NCBI RefSeq assembly: GCF_000346465.2
Contig: NC_034014.1
Coordinates: 14,306,803-14,370,802 of the forward strand
Reading direction: 5' to 3'
Length of the DNA: 64,000 nucleotides
Source: Prunus persica
Taxonomy: Eukaryota > Streptophyta > Magnoliopsida > Rosales > Rosaceae
The first letter of the stretch is position 1. Every line of letters begins with the position of its first letter. The position numbers were made by a program, and so were the translations under genes. Under the pieces are notes generated by a model. That model had not been told where the DNA came from. It saw nothing but the letters and a program-made list of their open reading frames with translations, and searched no databases. Positions 47,807 through 57,642 of the stretch are shown here, in pieces.

Positions 47807-50800
47807 ATGGTTTCTCACCAAGACCAAAGTAAGGATTCTGGCTCCAAGAAAAATGGAGGTAAGGAGCTTGGAATGGTACCTCCTCAAGTGAAGCCTTCGA
47901 AGAAGATGAAGTTTGCTTCATCATCTGCTGAGACAGAACCAACCAGCACGACAACAATCTCTGATGATTCAAAGTCTGGTCGAGGTATGAGCACAATGCC
48001 TCGTGTTGTGAAGAGAAAACTTCAGAAACTGAGGCCAATTGTTGAGTACAATAAAAGGGGAAAAGGAATTGGCCAAGCACATAGTGAGATGCAGTCCTAC
48101 ATTGGTGTGTTGGCACGCTCCAGAGTTCCACTTGTGGACATGAAATGGGCTCAAATCCCCAAGGATATAAAGGAGCAGATTTGGGAAGCAGTTGACATTG
48201 CTTTTGTGGTAGGTCAAGGAGGCAAGAGCTCTGTGTTAGCTTCTGCTGCCAAGAAATGGAAGGATTTCAAGTCTACACTAACGAGGCATTATATCCTTCC
48301 ATACACCAATGACAGGGAGAGATTAAGCCAACCCCCATAAACATATAAATTCGTAGAGAAAGCACAATGGGATGCCTTTGTAGCTTCAAGGTTATCCAAA
48401 GATTTTGAGTCTGTGCATTCTCAACATGCACAGATTAGGGAGAAACTTGAGTACAATCATCGATTGTCTCGAAAAGGATATGCTGGTTTGGAGGATCAAT
48501 TGGAGGAAACCATGCCTGGGGTAGAAATTGATCGATCTACCTTATGGAAGAGAGCTAGACAGGACAAACATGGTAACATCCCGGATCCAAATGTGGCAGA
48601 GAAAGCAAAATTAATTGTAAGCCTACTCACTCTGTTTTAAATTTTTATTAAACTGTGAATAATTCTTATTACGTCTTATGTTATATTTTGCGTCGTGTGA
48701 ATGATATTACCACGTCGAAATTTTTTTAAAAACGTCGTTAAAGGTCTAAATCAGGAATCACTACTCTGTTTTCTGTAATTATAGCATAAGATGTCGATGG
48801 TTCATTTTCGCGTCGTTTGTATTGAATTACTACGTCGAAATGTTTTAAACAAGGTCGTTAAAGGTGTGAATATTGAATCATCCCTCTGTTATCTATAAAT
48901 AAAGCATAAGACGTCGGTGGTTTATTCATTTCGTCGTTTTAAAAACTAACCACGTCGGTTTAAAAACTACCGTCGTGATAAATTATAATAACGTCGATTT
49001 ATATGTTATTGCGTCGTGTGAAATTATATAATACGTCGTTTGTATATAAATAACCGTCGTGTGTTTTTGTTCTTACTTTTTTATATATCTTTGTTTTAGG
49101 ATGAATTGCAAAAACAAGCCTCGGAAGGCAAAGTCACTGTTTCTGACAGCAATGATGTGCTGACCATGGCTTTGGGCCCCGAGCATCCAGGCAGAGTGAG
49201 AGGAGTAGGTGCTGGGATCTCACCAAGGCAATATTTCAATTTACCCAAACCACAGAGAGTGAGCTTTGACGACCGTTTGAAGGACAGTTTAAGAGTTCTC
49301 CTTCAAGAAGAGACTAAAAAGATGGAAGCTAAGGCAAGGGAAGAGGCTTTAAGGATGGAGGCTAGAACGAAACAATTGGTAGAGGCTGAGAGGGAGCATT
49401 TCCTGAGTCAGCTTTCCCAATTAATTCCCAATTTTGATCCAAGCATGCTTAAACCCAGAATTAGCCAAAGTCCCAAAAATCCAATGTCTGACAAAGCAAG
49501 CTGCTCTGGAGGTGATGTGAGATCCCAGCATTTTGAGGATGATACTGCCAAAAATGGGAAACATCAGGAAGAAAAGGTAACATATCTGAACTTTGAATTC
49601 TCTGTTTTTTTAAAAACCATTAGACGTCGTTATTATTAATAAAACCGTCGTTTGAAATACATACCACGACGATTTTAAAAATAAACCATCGTTTGTATTT
49701 CAATACCACGTCGTATTTAGTTTACTTGTTTTACACGCCATTAAACGTCGTTATTTTTAAAACTTTGTGGTTTTTAGACGACGGAGTTAGTCATTCCCGA
49801 CGTAATACATGAAGAGAAGGAAGAAGAAAAACAAGATGAAAAGGAGAAAGAAGATGACGACCAGGTATGTTCACATAACTTTGCCTTTTTTATTTGTTTT
49901 TCAAAATTTCAGACGTCGATATTTTTCTTTAAACCGTCGTTTGTTTACAACTTAGAAGGCGGAATTTTTTTCTAAGACGTAATAAATTATTCACCACGAC
50001 GGTTTCTTCACCGTCGTTTAAATTCTTTTCAGACGACGTTTTATTCCTTAAACCGTCGTTTTTATTGAATTACCACGTCATTTTTTTTATTTCTTTAAAC
50101 AGGTTATTAAAGTTGTTGATTATTCAAATATGGAGGCGCCATCTTCTTTAAAATCCCTTTGTCGTTATGTGGAAACGACACTCGTGCCTCAGGATAAGAC
50201 CCTGCACTTTACAATTGATAAGGAGGTGTTTGGTCTAGAGTGCGATACCTTCCTCCTGCCTGAAGATATTACACAATTTGCAGGCATGGAAGAAATAGGA
50301 GCCACTGTCATTGCTGTATATATGAGGTTTGTCATTCTAAAATAATACGTCGTTGGTTTATTTATTGCGTCGTCTTAACCAACTAACCACGTCGTTAGTA
50401 TGTACCGTCGTGATAAATATATTATAATGTCGTTGTCTATTTCAGTACGTCGTGTGAAATTTTATAATACGTCGTTTTGTTATACATAACCGTCGTGTGT
50501 TTTTTTGTATATATGAGGTTTGTCATTCTAAAATAATACGTCGTTGGTTTATTTATTGCGTCGTCTTAACTAACTAACCACGTCGTTAGTATGTACCGTC
50601 GTGATAAATATATTATAACGTCGTTGTCTATTTCAGTACGTCGTGTGAAATTTTATAATACATCGTTTTGTTATACATAACCGTCGTGTGTTTTTTTGTG
50701 CTGACTTGTTTATATTATTTTATATATTTAGGCACTTACACGATGTTTTGAAACGAGCAAATATGTGCAGCATGGTTGGCTTTATCGACCCTGCTACAGT

Positions 50801-51682
50801 TAGTGCCAGCTCTGGCACAATAGCTGACAGATCACGCCTACTAACAGCTCGACTTCAGAAGACTGACGGTGAACAGATTTTCCTGATGCCTTACAATCCA
50901 GGGTTAGTCTCCTTAACAGGATTTTGTTTTTATGATTTTCAATAAATGACAGCGTATAAACTAACCACGTCGGTGTTTTATTTTATTGAGTCGTTTGAAA
51001 CTACTAACCACGTCGGTAGTTATTTATCGTCGTGATAAATGTATAATGTCGTCGATTGCTACTTTATTTCGTCGTGTGAAATATTATAATACGTCGTTTT
51101 TGTAAATAACCGTCGTTTTTATATTAATTTTGTGCAGCCGTCATTGGATCTTGCTGATTGTAAGAGCAAAGAGAGAAACCGTCTATTTTCTGGATCCTCT
51201 GCCAGGAAATCGTGTGGTCGATGAAGAGGCGAAAAACATTGTGAACAGTGCTATAAAAATTTATAATTCTCACATAGCCAGACCAGGCCGTAAGGCAGTC
51301 ATTTGGAAAACTCTGTCAGGCACACCAAAGCAACCCAGCAGTGTCGAATGCGGGTATTATGTGATGCACTTCATGAGGGACATCATCATGGATCCTTCCT
51401 TGGGGTTTGAGAAGAAGGTAAGAAGAAATTACCTTCATACATTTTACGTCGTTTTTTGTATTATCAACGACGGTCATGTAAAATTACCGTCGTTGAATAG
51501 ATATAGTACGTCGGTTATGAAAAATATCGTCGTCTGTGATTGAATTTCTTTTTATTTATAAACCCTAATAGTCATTGTTTATGCAGTATGCCAAGGGAAA
51601 ACAGGAAGCGCCATACCCCCAAGAAGCAATTGATGAAGTCCGGAATGAATGGGCAGAGTTTGTTTGCCTTAACCTGGAATAA
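47807..51682 (+). pseudogene. CACTA B Transposase_24-like protein fused to ULP1-type cysteine protease, seven exons, one stop
   Basis: Exons 47807-48616, 49100-49576, 49778-49864, 50103-50326, 50732-50902, 51138-51417 and 51587-51682, joined by GT-AG introns that keep one frame (714 codons plus stop). ATG 47807 follows a 5'-leader acceptor (TTGCAG to 47792). The N-terminal part resembles plant En/Spm Transposase_24 proteins (KWKDFKSTLTRHYILPYTND, RKGYAGLEDQLEE, KHGNIPDPNVAEKAKL). Exon 2 has a helical Lys/Glu stretch. The C-terminal C48/ULP1 domain keeps His (RHWILLIV, codon 51142), Asp (VYFLDPLPG, 51193) and Cys (VECGYYVMHFMRD, 51349) at family spacing; such enzymes cleave SUMO-like proteins. 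A TAA at 48338 (codon 178) stands where the sister copy has Gln, so the protein is cut short unless read through. Confidence 0.85.
50317..50698. repeat. 191-bp tandem duplication spanning a splice donor
   Basis: 50317-50507 is repeated at 50508-50698 with very few changes (for example AATGTCG against AACGTCG). The unit starts in the last codons of exon 4 (GTATATATGAGGTTTGTC), so the donor site is present twice. Confidence 0.9.
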
Positions 51683-53649
51683 AGGAATTATTGAACACTT
51701 GATATTTATGTATAATGTACAAATTTTGTCTATAATATATAATGTAAAAATTTGTTGAGGTTTTCTTAAATTAAAAAAAAAACAAACATACAAATTACGT
51801 AACCGACGTGTAATACTTTTCCAACGACCTAATAAAGTGAAAAACCGTCGTTTTTTGTTGTTTCGTTTTAAACAAATCCGACGTAAAAGGATATTTAGAC
51901 GACGTTCTTTGAACAATTGAGTCGTTTATGGTTTACAACGTCTTCAATTTCTTAAGGGTTTAGGGTAGTACTTTGTAACGACAGCGGTTAAGTCGTGGAA
52001 TATATATTTTACGTCGGATAGTTAAATATCCGCCATGGTTTCTCATTTAAACGACGTCATTTTTACAACTTAGTCGTCTATTACAATTTACAACGTCTAC
52101 AATTTATTAACACCGACGTGGTTTGTTGTTGTGATAAGAATATTTTATTATTTTTATATCAAAATATTTAAAATAAATTTAAAATAAATCAGAAAAATGC
52201 AAAGTCAACTCCTATGAAGTCATTGATATATTTTCTTCCCCCTAAACCTTGAAAAAATTCATTTTGAATAACAAAAATTTAAAATGACCATCCAAAACAA
52301 AATTGTTTTGATGAGTCATAAAATCACTTCTAGTTTTATGGTTTAGGGTTTAGAGTCTAGGGTTTAGAGATTAGGGTTGTTATTTATTGGGGTTTATTTT
52401 TAAAGTATAATTTTTGGGTAGTCTAGGGTATATATTAGGCTGTAAAACCATAAACCCTTTTATAAACTTAATTTTTAAAATTATATAATTTAGTTTTAAG
52501 GGTTTAGGGTATTAATTGTTAACGACGGTGGTTGAGTCGTGGAATACATATGTTACGTCGTGCAGTAAAATATCCGACATGGTTTCCACTTTAAACGACG
52601 TCATTTTAATATGTAAGTCGTCTATTATAATTTACAACGTTTTCAATTTCTTAACTTCGACGTGGTTTTTCAATCGTCTTTATATCAAAATATTCAAAAT
52701 TAATTTAAAATTAATCCGAAAAATGAAGCGTCAAAATAAACGGCGTTACGTTCAGTGTTTCCGTCGTGGAATATTACATTTACGTCGGTTCTTGTAGAAC
52801 TTTCGCCATGGTTTTTCTTTCGACGTTTTAAAGAGCGCGCGCTCTAAAAATTTTCGCGCGCCCTAAATTTTTTTATATTTGGCTCTTATTCTTATACTTC
52901 TAACCCTGAACCTTAAAATTTTCAGATTTCGCGCAACATAACATTCGCTCTCTCACTTCTGCTCTAATTAAAAGTTGCACTCTCCAGGCTCCGTCGAATC
53001 TGTGAGCTCGTCCAACCTGTAAGTACAAACCCTATCTTCCCCTTGTAAATTCATTGAATGATATTAGGTTGTTTTGTTAAAGGGTTTTAGGTATATGCTT
53101 TGCGATCTGTTAATAATGTGCTTATAGGTATGGGTTCATGGATTTTCTGTTTAATGGGTTCATGGATTACATTATCTGTTATGTTGAATTGGGAATGGAT
53201 TTAATTTTGTCGGATCTTTTAATCACCCTATGTTATGTTGAATTGGGAATGGATTTATTGTTTTCATGCTTGGTTTCATGTATATGTTGGTTTCTTGCTT
53301 GGTTTCATATATATGTTGTGTTCTTAATGGGTTTTGGGTTCTTTAAAATAAACTGAGACACGACGCCTTTTTAGGCATACGACGACGATTACACGACGGT
53401 TTATGAAAAAACCGTCGTTGTATTACTTATACACGACGCTTTTTTCATAAACCGTCGTTTGTATTACTTATATTAGACGACGTCTGTTGAAAATCCGTCG
53501 TCTATATATGCCAAATACGTCTGTTTTTGTTTAAAACCCGTCGTCTCTGTTGTGTATTACTTGCTATTAGATCTTTGTATAATCTGCTATAGTGATGGTC
53601 ATTGCCTGTATTTTCACTTTATTATAGATAATAGGTTATAGTGTCGGAG

Positions 53650-53765
53650 ATGGATAAGTCATGGATGCACTCGGATAGAAGATCGAAGGCATATGAGTTT
53701 GGGGTGGAAGCATTTTTGAACTTTGCTGTAGAAAATCTTCTAACTACAACACATATCCGTTGTCC
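53650..53765 (+). pseudogene. TNP2 N-terminal fragment of CACTA B
   Basis: ATG at 53650, then KSWMHSDRRSKAYEFGVEAF and NFAVENLLTTTHIRCP, closely matching the N-terminus at 35154 in CACTA A (KSWMHADRRSKAYELGAEGF), including an intact start codon. Homology stops at 53765, exactly where an inverted-repeat arm begins. The remaining transposase is not present after the gap. Confidence 0.85.
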
Positions 53766-54072
53766 ATGACAAGATCAAATAAAGGTGTACTTTTGCTGGA
53801 AATCAACACAAAAGANNNNNNNNNNNNNNNNNNNNNNNNNNNNNNNNNNNNNNNNNNNNNNNNNNNNNNNNNNNNNNNNNNNNNNNNNNNNNNNNNNNNN
53901 NNNNNNNNNNNNNNNGAAAGGGAGAATTTGGTCTGTTGGTTTGAGCAAAGGAAGGCCCAGATTCAGGCGTGGTTGGCTCTCTAGAGTGCGTGACTCCCCC
54001 TTGGCAGCTTGGTGATCGGTGTCTTCACCTGATGATTTCTAGCAAAAGTACACCTTTATTTGATCTTGTCAT
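53766..54072. repeat. Inverted repeat around an assembly gap
   Basis: A perfect 32-bp arm at 53766-53797 is the reverse complement of 54041-54072; pairing extends about 10 more bases with two mismatches. Between them lie 100 N (53816-53915) and 125 bp of unique sequence. Confidence 0.9.
53816..53915. other. Assembly gap (100 N)
   Basis: Exactly 100 N, a conventional placeholder, so true length is unknown. Confidence 1.
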
Positions 54073-54271
54073 CTTCCGCTCTGGAGAAGGTGCAAAGTGC
54101 ACCAATGATGGGGAGCAAATAGTACCTACGAAGGAAGAAACTGATAATGAAGATGGGGATTCGAGTGATGATTCTAGTAACGATTCGAGTGATGATTCTG
54201 TTGAAATCATGGACAAGTTTCCACCCCCAAGAAAAAACAAGGGTGGTGAAAAGATATTGAAAATCTGGTGA
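53969..54271 (+). pseudogene. Unidentified acidic ORF fragment inside CACTA B
   Basis: Open for about 100 codons, ending TGA at 54269. The last part is Asp/Ser-rich (DGDSSDDSSNDSSDDSVEIM) followed by FPPPRKNKGG. It has no counterpart in CACTA A and resembles no TNP2 region. It and the following 270 bp lack the CGTCG motifs that fill the rest of the element, so it may be captured host sequence; the origin is not recognised. The true start is unknown because of the gap. Confidence 0.4.
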
Positions 54272-54561
54272 AATGTCCTTATCAATTGATCTTTAAGTCA
54301 GTTAACCAATTGGACAAATCAGATTCCTTCCTGTAATTGCAAGATGTATCAGTCCTTTTGTGGTTTTTTTAGTTTCTCCTTTTTTTCCGTACAGAATGTG
54401 CTCGTGAGATTATCAGCCCTATCAAACTAACAAGATCCCTTTGTATTCTGAAGCCAATTCACACTTTGTATCATGCCCTCATTTAATGATAGATGATTCT
54501 GTGTCCCCAAGGCAGATGAATTTCTTGATCTGCTGGCTAAACTTAATATTCAAATTTATTT

Positions 54562-55315
54562 CACGACGGTTGTTTGTAAATAAGAGACGTAGTAGATTTC
54601 AATAACGTCGTCTTCTCATGTATTTAAAGACGTCATATTTTTTCTTGTCGTGAAAATTATATTTAACGGCGTAGTGTTTTAGTTGTCGTCGTTGTATGTC
54701 TATCTTGCGGCCTTGTTCTTTTAATATGTGTCATATTTTTCCTTTTTAACGACGGTGATTTGTTTGAGTTGGTCGTCTATTCTCATCCTCGACTATTTTT
54801 TAGAACTTTAGCAGACTAAACACGTCTGTTTTTATTTGTTTTCGACGTTGTTGTATTTAACAACGTCTAATATTTATCGTCGTTGTTTGTTTCTGAAAAT
54901 AGGACGTATAAATTTTGTAATACGACTCTCATATATTTGTAACCGACGTTGTTTCGTTGTTCAACGTCTACTCTATAAATACATACGTCGTAAATAATGA
55001 CACTGACAACTATTTCCACGTCATCTTTTATAGAAAAATCGAAGTGGAAAATTTATTTTACGACGGCTCTTTTTATATAGGCGACGTAGTAGGTATAAAT
55101 AACGTCGTCTTCTAATGTATTTAAAGACGTCATATTTTTTATTGTCGTGAAAATGATATTTAACGGCGTTTTATTTTAATTTTCGTCGTTGTATGTCTAT
55201 CTTGCGGCCTTGTTCTGTTAATATGTGTCATATTTTTCCTTTTTAACGACGGTTTTTTTAGAGAGTTGGTCGTCTATTCTCATCCTCGACTACTTTTCTA
55301 GATCTTTTGCAGTTC
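54562..55315. repeat. Dispersed duplication in CACTA B 3' subterminal region
   Basis: About 260 bp at 54562-54825 recur at 55053-55315: shared AACGTCGTCTTCT, ATGTATTTAAAGACGTCATA, GTATGTCTATCTTGCGGCCT, TTGGTCGTCTATTCTCATCC. The right copy ends about 165 bp from the terminus. Confidence 0.85.
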
Positions 55316-55480
55316 AAAGACGTCGTTTTGTATTTGTTGATGACGTTGTATATTGTAACAACGACGGTGATTTAGCGTCGTGGTTTATGAGGGAAAAGAT
55401 GACGGTGGATTCCACGACCATTGAAAAACCGAATACACGACGGTGATTTACCGTCGTCTTTTTGCTTTTTTGTAGTAGTG

Positions 55481-55483
55481 AAG
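55481..55483. repeat. Target site duplication AAG of CACTA B, right copy
   Basis: Matches 44250-44252 and restores the codon AAG at the insertion point. Confidence 0.9.
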
Positions 55484-55555
55484 GTTGTTATTGTGGAGGA
55501 GATGACTCTACAAAGTGTTTTTGACATCCTGGACAAAGCTTCGAAGTCCACATAA
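55484..55555 (+). CDS. End of the host-like terminal exon
   Basis: Continues the frame from 44252: VVIVEEMTLQSVFDILDKAS, then three codons and TAA at 55553. After the stop come AT-rich sequence and no further ORF, as for a 3' untranslated region. Protein family not recognised. Confidence 0.4.
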   Translation, partial: VVIVEEMTLQSVFDILDKASKST

Positions 55556-56584
55556 TAGAGTGAGAGATGAATTTGATCCTTGAATGAGACGTGAAGCTTC
55601 ATTGTACTGTAGCAGCTAACCGAGTCACTTGTGTTTTTGGAAATTGTCTTGTTGATGTTCCAGGTACTTCAAAACTTTGACTACTTGTTTGTAAATGCAT
55701 ATTTTAATACCCTTGTACCACAGCGAGTACATTACATTATATGAATTATGAGTTGTGTTCATACTTGTATTTCTTGCCCTTGTAACAGATGTTCTATCTT
55801 TTCCTTTGTCTCGTAAACAAGCATGAATGCAGTGCCCTTAGCCTCTTATTTCTATAATATTTGGAAACTTAAGTTTCCTCCTGAAATGATAAAATCTAGG
55901 TTTTGCATTGTCATTCCTTTTGAAAAAAACTTAAAAATCGGGCACGTTTGCTCATCATCAGTCTATTCTGGATATTCCCTCGGTAATACTGATCCAGAAA
56001 GTCTCTCCTAACTTTTCGTGATTGTACTTTTTCTCAACAGGTAAGGCACATTCTTACGTTCCCCACCTTAGTTAATATAAATTTAGTACAGTGGATCTGT
56101 TCTTATTGGTCCTCTTTAGCTCCATTTTATTTTGGAAAAAAAAATATAGTTGAACTGGTGTGAAAAAACGATAACATTCTTCTTGTACAAGAATTGTGTG
56201 GAAACCACATAGTCTAGATTGTTTTAATCTAAATGTTGAGGCATGTTTGTAGTCTGGTCATACTGCTACTGATTTGTTATTCGTAACGACTCAAGGATTT
56301 ATTTATTTATTTATTATTTATATTTATTTTGGGGTAACAAGAGTGGACTCAAGGAACGTTTGAGTAGCAGGTTCCATTAGTATAACCTATGCGATGGTTT
56401 TGGAACTAGAAGCCATCGGTACGAAGGAAGGACTTCTACAGGCTAAACTAATCAATAGCCATCTTGAATGAGATTGTAAAGTTTCTTTTGTGATGATGCC
56501 TTAGCTGATCTTCTTCCGTGAAAATTACGTGGTAGGGTATTAGAGAACAATTCCAAAGTGCCTCGTCCGTCTGCATCATCTTCA
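55556..56584. other. Presumed 3' UTR and intergenic DNA
   Basis: No gene recognised. An ATTTATTTATTT tract lies near 56298-56330. A 62-codon frame at 55823-56011 has no recognisable features. Confidence 0.45.
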
Positions 56585-56593
56585 TAAAATCTA
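56585..56593. repeat. 9-bp target duplication of Mutator-like element, left copy
   Basis: TAAAATCTA here against TAAAATCAA at 62356-62364, eight of nine the same. Confidence 0.65.
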
Positions 56594-57195
56594 GGGTTTT
56601 CTGCAGTTTTGCCCCTTAACTATTTTCATATTGTCAATTTAGTTTCTTAATAAGCTTTTCGGTAAATTAAGAACTCCAACTATTTTAAAATCACCGATTG
56701 AGGGCCTACAGTCAGATTCTTAAGAACACCGTCCACTTTTCTGTTAGATTAAGGCCAAATTCGTAATTTTGCTGAAAATTAAGATTAATCCAAATTAGAA
56801 GTGGTGTTATGCGACGACGTCGAGGGCTAGGGCTAAGTTGTGTCGAAGAGAAGCTAAGAAAGGAAGAGGTCGTGGCTGCTTTATGGTTGCTCTCGAATCC
56901 TAAAGCAATGGAGATTCCGGATCTAATCCTTTCTTGGCTTGCCTAATCCCAACACAAAGGTTAACAATGGAGGAAAAATGGATTTTCTTTATGCTGGCTT
57001 GCGAAAGATGCTGGCTTTTCTTGATTTTCAAACCCAACAGCCTCCATAGACCCCTAATCCAAAGCATAAGGCTCGTTTTCAACTGGTCTTAGCCTAATCT
57101 TGAGACCTCATCAGTTTTTGGGTTCTCCATGAATAGGATAGAAGCCACCGAATTCGGGGAGTGGAGTGGAGAGATTTGGGCAGCTGGGTCTGGTA

Positions 57196-57525
57196 TGTTG
57201 AAATGTAAGTGGTGAGCTGATAGAAATGTAATTAGGCCTATAAAGCTAAATGGTGTATTCACTTAGTCACTGAAATTAACAAATGTTAGGCATTAGTAAC
57301 GTAAAGTTGTGATAGCCACGTGTAATGGTCCTAGAGAGCAGTTTTGGATGTAAAGGCTGTGATTCTCAGTGATGTAAGAGAATTCAGCTTTTCTCTCTTA
57401 CGGTTACATAGCTCACACTGAGCTTGCTCATTTGGTAAGAGAGCATGAAATAGAAAATACAGACACGATTTGATTCTCTCTGTATTCTCTCTGCTCTCCT
57501 CACTATTCTTCACAAAACTCTAACA
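57196..57525 (+). repeat. 5' LTR of copia element
   Basis: 330 bp, TGTTGAAATG to CTCTAACA; the same sequence recurs at 61644. Confidence 0.93.
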
Positions 57526-57541
57526 TGGTATCAGAGCCAGG
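57526..57541 (+). promoter_or_regulatory. Primer binding site, initiator tRNA-Met type
   Basis: TGGTATCAGAGCCAGG directly after the LTR; TGGTATCAGAGC is the standard plant copia site complementary to the 3' end of tRNA-iMet. Confidence 0.9.
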
Positions 57542-57642
57542 TTGGATCGTTTAGATCTGGGCGTAATCTGTGAAGGTCATTGAGCTCAATCGAAGCTCGG
57601 CTAAGCATTTGAGAAGAGAAATTGATTGATTCGGACCAAAAG

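Larger units (their letters stand above)
44253..55480 (+). mobile_element. CACTA-superfamily element B, complete ends, 11.2 kb
   Basis: CACTACTACAAAAAGTGAAA at 44253 and GCTTTTTTGTAGTAGTG ending 55480, flanked by AAG on both sides. Contains a seven-exon Transposase_24/ULP1-type gene (47807-51682) and the beginning of TNP2 (53650), both plus strand. About 44253-47790, the introns, 51683-53640 and 54540-55480 are full of ACCGTCGT, ACGACGGT, CCACGTCG and TACGTCGT words. A 100-N gap interrupts it. Interior notes: 45240-45900 has two related blocks with CTCTATTTATAA; 52330-52510 has GGTTTAGGG-rich DNA. Confidence 0.93.

Noticed and set aside
52330..52510. GGTTTAGGG-rich stretch as an interstitial telomere
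   Set aside because: Only a few imperfect copies mixed with AGAGTCTAGGG variants; too short and irregular, and inside a CACTA element.
30016..55480. Regularly recurring CGTCG words as a possible CRISPR-like or satellite array
   Set aside because: Spacing is irregular, words are short and in both orientations, and they are bounded by CACTA ends; this is a plant transposon, not a CRISPR array.
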